This document shows positions 61,582-64,000 of a stretch of 64,000 nt of DNA, in pieces (within the stretch, counting starts at the first letter, position 1; each line of letters begins with the position of its first letter). The position numbers were made by a program, and so were the translations under genes. The notes under the pieces are model-generated. The model had not been told where the DNA came from. It was given only the letters and a program-made list of their open reading frames with translations, and did not search any database. Location: the NCBI GenBank assembly GCA_019914995.1, contig CM034138.1:3658001-3722000 (forward strand), given 5' to 3'. The stretch is from Acanthochlamys bracteata. Its lineage: Eukaryota; Streptophyta; Magnoliopsida; Pandanales; Velloziaceae.

Positions 61582-63468
61582 TCAGTCTATCTCTAAGACT
61601 ACTTTGCCAGGGATTACTCTCTTATCTTTGGCCTCATGTGCCTCCTTTACTTGGGTGATTGGGAAGGTTTTGTCCACTGGGATCTGCATCTTGCCAGCTT
61701 CCAAAAGCCTACGTATTTCTTGTAATCCTTCAGCATCGGCTCTCATAAATGTCCATGAATATTCTGAAACAAGCAATTTGTAGACAAAATGTTGGTATAA
61801 ATACAACTACATTGAAATAGATGGAGTCATTGCACATATGGGCACACAACACAAGACGTGCATTATAACCTTGGTTTAACGACATGAAACTTTGGAACAA
61901 CTGCTATGTTAACCAACTTTACATTTAAGTAATCAAACAGGAAGCACCTTCACAAGTATCACTTTGGGAGGGGAAGTTTGTAGTATAGGTCTGCTTAGAG
62001 CTTCCACACTAAAAAGCTATGAATGCAGTTGTACAATATTGATAGAATTCTTCACTTCAGACAGAATGGCTTGCTTTAACTGAGAGCTAGACCTATGGAA
62101 ACAGCAGTAATAACTATTGAGTCTTAATAGCATTTCAAGCTTCCAAAACTAGGTTGCAAAATATCTGTTGCAAAGTTATGGACGTGGCAACTAAGATATA
62201 ACATGAGCATTTGATGCTACTAGGAATTTCTCAATACACACTACATATATCTTCATATTTAGCAATGACCAGTTGACCACCTTAACATACAAACAACTTC
62301 GTGTTTACATTGCATTTTGCAGTCAGTAGCTGCACTTATGTTTTCAGAATAAGCATGGTCCATTTTGTTGAACCATGTCAAAGGTTAAATTGGGATCCTT
62401 CCTCAATTAAACTTGGATGAAACATTTCATGACTGAACTTCGCAGTATTAGCCATATATTCTCTACACACCAATGCAAAAATCTTATGCTTGTTTCACCT
62501 ATAAAAGGAAAAAGGTTTCAAGAGCAGTTCTCTTACCTATTCCATGAGAATATCTATACTGCATTTGCTTTTTCAATAATATAGCTGTAGCAGTAGGAAG
62601 TCCAATGGCCAAACCATATCTATCAGCAAGAGATGCAGCCTCTCCCTGCCATAAGAAAATAATTCCAACTGTAATAAGTTCATAAATAATGTTTGGAAAG
62701 TAGTTTTGCTAACTCAAGAGTCACACTGTCTACCTGTAATGTCATGTAGTGACCGCCCCTCCTGAGAAGATTAATCCCATTTCTCTCAGTTTCACCTCTT
62801 CCTATAGTGTCTAGAACGGCATCAAATTGTCCTTTTATTGCTAGCTCAATGTCCTAAGAAAATGCAAGTCTGTTAGAGAAACGAAAAAATATATGCAAAT
62901 TAAACTGATTAATGGCTTAATATTGCATTCAGCTAGCAGGAGAACTTATTAATAGTTGGACAATAATAACTTGCGATATATCAATCAGATATGCACCAAA
63001 ATGCAAAGACACAGGCATCCACACCAGCTCATGGTTCAACACATTGCATTAAAATGCTGAGGATAAGTTTTGGTTTTCCCCGAAAAGAATATCCTCATTA
63101 ACTGGCACATTATCTTATCTGCCCACAATCGTGCAAGTCCACTAAGAAAAATTTATTAGCAATGGTCATTGACGAAGTAAGTACACATTAAATAACATAC
63201 CATGTGTCATAGAAAGCACATAGGCAACACAATGTGAAACTGCCAAGAAATTCTTTACTACTGTTACGATATGCAAGTAAATAACTGTAAAACATCAAGG
63301 CGTCCTACCTCTGTGCTATAATCAATGGCCTGATCAGCACCTACTCCAAGAACTCGTTCTATGCTCTTGCTTCCACAAGTAGTTGTCACACTACAACCTC
63401 TAGCAACTGCTATCTGGATTGCAGCAAGCCCAACAGCTCCACCACCACCTATCACCAAGACTCTCTGT
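61582..63468 (-). CDS. RTN4IP1-like NADPH-dependent quinone oxidoreductase, MDR family (5' end outside window)
   Basis: Four exons are visible in transcript order: 63468-63309, 62853-62734, 62645-62537 and 61763-61582, with consistent phases; the N-terminal exons lie beyond 64000. About 189 residues are seen. They start in the Rossmann fold: VLVIGGGGAVGLAAIQIAVA carries the GxGxxG-type NADPH motif. FDAVLDTIGRGETERNGINL, LLRRGGHYMTLQGEAASLAD, KKQMQYRYSHGIEYSWTFMR and the final IPVDKTFPITQVKEAHEAKD with IPGKVVLEID follow. These blocks match the plant homologue of human RTN4IP1 (OPA10), a mitochondrial oxidoreductase linked to coenzyme Q metabolism. The cofactor assignment follows from the family; location cannot be judged without the N-terminus. 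Confidence 0.92.
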
Positions 63469-63574
63469 CTGCCATCAGATTGAGGTCAGAGACAACATAT
63501 AGTGTATTTCATTCAGTCATAATTTTCTTCTGGAAACTTTGATAGCCCTCATAAATAAACAGGCAAGTAATTAA

Positions 63575-63831
63575 GGGATCGTTTGGGATTGCTTATGGAA
63601 AGAAGCTTTTGGAGAAAAGGAGGTTTTAGTGAATTTTTTTGGAAAACAAGCTTCCTTTTTTGAGACTTAAAAAAATATAAGAATTATACATATAATGATT
63701 CTATGACGTCCAATTCACCAACGTCTTCCAACTTTTTAAGAAAACATTATAGAGTACTGTAGAAGGTTTCTTGGGAAACGAAAAGCTGAAAAGGAGATGG
63801 ATAAGTTGGCTAAGCAATCCCAAACATCCCC
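63575..63831. mobile_element. Tourist-like MITE in the oxidoreductase intron
   Basis: The ends GGGATCGTTTGGGATTGCTTA and (inverted) GGGGATGTTTGGGATTGCTTA differ at only two positions. TAA flanks both sides (63572-63574 and 63832-63834). 257 bp, non-coding; the best preserved TIRs of this family in the window. Confidence 0.88.
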
Positions 63832-64000
63832 TAAATCTGCTACTTGTTTGTATGTATGTATATGTCTGGCTATGAAAGGGGAAGTGGATATACACAAGTT
63901 GATAACATCCTTGAATTTGTTGCACCTGTACTATCATTTGGTTATTATAATATTTTTGGACACACATAAAAGCTTAATAACGGGGACATCTTGATGACTA

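Overview
The window is nuclear DNA of a eudicot plant, probably woody. The genes are intron-rich with GT-AG splice sites, the intergenic DNA is very AT-rich, and the protein families are plant-specific (NAC, ARF, IDD, CC-type glutaredoxin). All gene models were built by hand from splice signals and reading-phase continuity; no similarity search was run.

Layout: (1) 45-1415 (+), 3' part of a NAC transcription factor of the SND2/SND3/NAC075 clade. (2) 3324-12908 (-), a complete 14-exon GBPL3-type guanylate-binding protein, phase-consistent at every junction and 1074 aa long, with TIR elements in its introns. (3) 14371-16034 (+), a four-helix DUF599 membrane protein, head-to-head with GBPL3. (4) 17.5-19.9 kb, a Tourist-like element and a decayed Ty3/Gypsy relic. 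(5) 22055-27410 (+), ARF3/ETTIN, with two identical tasiR-ARF target sites and no PB1 domain. (6) 27.4-34.7 kb, an AT-rich gene-poor stretch with a possible tRNA-derived SINE head. (7) 34888-35289 (+), a GRXC9/ROXY-type glutaredoxin with a C-Y-M-C active site and two TGACGTCA palindromes in its promoter. (8) 37456-41011 (-), a plant protein of unknown function, head-to-head with (9) a possible small two-exon gene at about 41281-42785 (+) that lacks an in-frame ATG. (10) 44-45.4 kb, nested and tandem foldback MITEs. (11) 47243-49107 (+), an INDETERMINATE DOMAIN zinc-finger factor. (12) 50.8-57.1 kb, a dead FAR1-type Mutator-like element (MULE) with inverted repeats of more than 1.2 kb, studded with the palindrome GTGAGCTCAC. 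(13) 59719-60129 (+), an intronless replication-type histone H3.1 with octamer, E2F-like and TATA motifs. (14) 61582-63468 (-), the 3' part of an RTN4IP1-like NADPH-dependent oxidoreductase that continues past the window end.

The genes form no pathway or cluster; this is ordinary euchromatin in which several transposon families have filled introns and spacers. Two circuits can be read directly: ARF3 as a target of the miR390-TAS3 pathway, and the glutaredoxin as a likely target of TGA bZIP factors, with which its protein class also interacts. I see no CRISPR-like, viral or new defence system. The least explained items are the palindrome-rich MULE arms, the (TA)n-flanked foldback family with a nested insertion, and the small gene without an AUG.
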